Assembly: GCA_949775045.1 (NCBI GenBank)
Contig: OX459105.1
Span: 7,805,240-7,869,239, forward strand
From: Metridium senile
Lineage: Eukaryota; Cnidaria; Anthozoa; Actiniaria; Metridiidae
Reading direction: 5' to 3'
DNA: 64,000 nucleotides
Positions 62,414 through 64,000 of this stretch are shown here, piece by piece. Every line of letters starts with the position of its first letter. The first letter of the stretch is position 1. Both the position numbers and the translations under genes were made by a program. The notes beneath the pieces are model-generated. The model made no database searches and was not told where the DNA came from. It saw nothing but the letters and a program-made list of their open reading frames with translations.

Positions 62414-64000
62414 TGATGGCTTAGACCCCGAGAGCAATGTCTAGAAATATCTAAGCTTTCTGATAAAACCGAAAAATTCTATTCAGGAAAAACTACAAAT
62501 TCATACCCAGAATGCCTTATGGCCTTTGGAATTTGTCAAAAATGTGTCAAAACAATCGGGATTTTCGACTCAAACTGATCGTTAGGATCCCGAGAACAAT
62601 GTCTAGAAATATCTAAGCTTTCTGATAAAACCGAAATATTCTATTTAGGAAAAACCACAAAATCATACCCAGAATGCCCTATAGACTACCATAGGGGTCT
62701 CTAAAAGTCGTTAAAAAAAATCGGGGTTTTCGACTCAAACTGATCGCTTAGACCCCCAGAACAATGTCTACAAATATCTAAGCTTTCTGATAAAACCGAA
62801 AAATTCTATTCAGGAAAAACTAGAAAATCATACCCAGAATGCCTTATGGCCTTTGGAATTTGTCAAAAATGTGTCAAAACAATCGGGATTTTCGACTCAA
62901 ACTGATCGTTAGGACACCGAGAACAGTGTCTAGAAATATCTAAGCTTTCTGATAAAACCGAAAAATTCTATTCAGGAAAAACTACAAAATCATACCCAGA
63001 ATGCCTTATGGCCTATGGAATTTGTCAAAAATGTGTCAAAACAATCGGGATTTTCGACTCAAACTGATCGTTAGGATCCCGAGAACAATGTCTAGAAATA
63101 TCTAAGCTTTCTGATAAAACCGAAATATTCTATTTAGGAAAAACCACAAAATCATACCCAGAATGCCCTATAGACTACCATAGGGGTCTCTAAAAGTCGT
63201 TAAAAAAAAATCGGGGTTTTCAACTCAAACTGATGGCTTAGACCCCGAGAGCAATGTCTAGAAATATCTAAGCTTTCTGATAAAACCGAAAAATTCTATT
63301 CAGGAAAAACTACAAAATCATACCCAGAATGCCTTATGGCCTATGGAATTTGTCAAAAATGTGTCAAAACAATCGGGATTTTCGACTCAAACTGATCGTT
63401 AGGATCCCGAGAACAATGTCTAGAAATATCTAAGCTTTCTGATAAAACCGAAATATTCTATTTAGGAAAAACCACAAAATCATACCCAGAATGCCCTATA
63501 GACTACCATAGGGGTCTCTAAAAGTCGTTAAAAAAAATCGGGGTTTTCGACTCAAACTGATCGCTTAGACCCCCAGAACAATGTCTAGAAATATCTAAGC
63601 TTTCTGATAAAACCGAAATATTCTATTCAGGAAAAACTACAAAATCATACCCAGAATGCCTTATGGCCTTTGGAATTTGTCAAAAATGTGTCAAAACAAT
63701 CGGGATTTTCGACTCAAACTGATCGTTAGGATCCCGAGAACAATGTCTAGAAATATCTAAGCTTTCTGATAAAACCGAAATATTCTATTTAGGAAAAACC
63801 ACAAAATCATACCCAGAATGCCCTATAGACTACCATAGGGGTCTCTAAAAGTCGTTAAAAAAAAATCGGGGTTTTCAACTCAAACTGATGGCTTAGACCC
63901 CGAGAGCAATGTCTAGAAATATCTAAGCTTTCTGATAAAACCGAAAAATTCTATTCAGGAAAAACTACAAATTCATACCCAGAATGCCTTATGGCCTATG
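62414..64000. repeat. GATGGCTTAG satellite subfamily at right edge
   Basis: Monomers beginning GATGGCTTAG, with GAGAGCAATG and preceded by a nine-A tract and TTTTCAACTC, occur at 62414, 63232 and 63887. The combination was not seen elsewhere in the window. A new local higher-order unit seems to begin here and continue past the end. Confidence 0.7.

Larger units (their letters stand above)
28133..64000. repeat. Satellite array 3 (~220 monomers, continues past window)
   Basis: About 35.9 kb of uninterrupted A/B satellite with no gene or insertion. Higher-order structure changes along it. To ~33.6 kb it mirrors array 2. At 34-37.5 kb near-regular dimers predominate. At 38.4-44.9 kb there are repeated blocks marked by TTCATGAAAAAC. 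At 48-54 kb there are 1797- and 1143-bp blocks. In the last ~1.6 kb a new variant with nine As and GATGGCTTAG appears. Almost every monomer contains TCTAGA (XbaI) and AAGCTT (HindIII). Confidence 0.97.

Noticed and set aside
1553..64000. Satellite as a repeated coding sequence, since 162, 165 and 327 are all multiples of three
   Set aside because: Monomers contain stops in every frame (for example in GTCGTTAAAAAA and GTCTCTAAAAG), and no long frame runs through the array.
1553..64000. Hammerhead ribozyme in the satellite (CTGAT...GAAA pattern in CTGATAAAACCGAAA)
   Set aside because: The core needs CUGANGA; only CTGATAA, CTGATCG, CTGATCA and CTGATGG are seen, and no stem II separates the halves. 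The reverse strand has no core either.
1553..64000. CRISPR array
   Set aside because: There are no unique spacers; the whole period is repeated, and the context is eukaryotic.
1553..64000. CENP-B box
   Set aside because: I found no stretch resembling the 17-bp consensus; a centromeric role would be guesswork.

Overview
The window is eukaryotic satellite DNA. About 53.6 kb of the 64 kb is one tandem-repeat family with monomers of roughly 162 and 165 bp. Two copies of an intact-looking 4,437-bp DNA transposon sit inside it. The low GC, the Tc1-like DD34E transposase with TA target duplication, candidate eukaryotic poly(A) signals and the HUH-SF3 replication protein suggest an animal, plausibly a marine invertebrate. 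No host gene is present, so the species cannot be fixed. Nearly every monomer carries HindIII and XbaI sites. The monomer length recalls the ~166-bp HindIII satellites reported in oysters, but this is only a size resemblance.

Layout. 1-1552 is AT-rich non-satellite DNA with short repeats, one 22-bp-stem hairpin and no convincing gene. 1553-8623 is satellite, starting with a divergent edge subfamily. 8624-13060 is transposon copy 1. 13061-23695 is satellite. 23696-28132 is transposon copy 2, with the same spacing of all parts and identical proteins. 28133-64000 is uninterrupted satellite, running off the window. The satellite alternates A (162 bp) and B (165 bp) monomers as a 327-bp dimer. Higher-order repeats of 11 monomers (1797/1800 bp) and 7 monomers (1143/1146 bp) lie on top of this. 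The segment ~4.62-19.69 kb, transposon included, is tandemly repeated at ~19.69-33.62 kb (offset 15,072 bp). The second transposon is therefore a passenger of a satellite duplication, not a second insertion.

The element is the notable object. Both outer ends are 254-bp units, identical and in the same orientation, and each unit is itself a complete MITE-like fold-back with both Tc1-type terminal inverted repeats. The outer junctions have a TA target-site duplication; the two inner junctions do not. The core has two convergent genes: a 368-aa DD34E transposase (+) and a 441-aa Rep (-) with an HUH endonuclease domain and an SF3 helicase domain, like those of CRESS-DNA viruses and parvoviruses. 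Between them lie six copies of TGGAGTA and a perfect 22-bp GC-rich palindrome, which together look like a Rep-dependent origin. I infer a transposon/ssDNA-replicon chimera. Transposase would supply cut-and-paste integration at TA, and Rep could supply rolling-circle or hairpin replication, perhaps of a 4,183-bp circle with one MITE unit. No capsid gene is visible.
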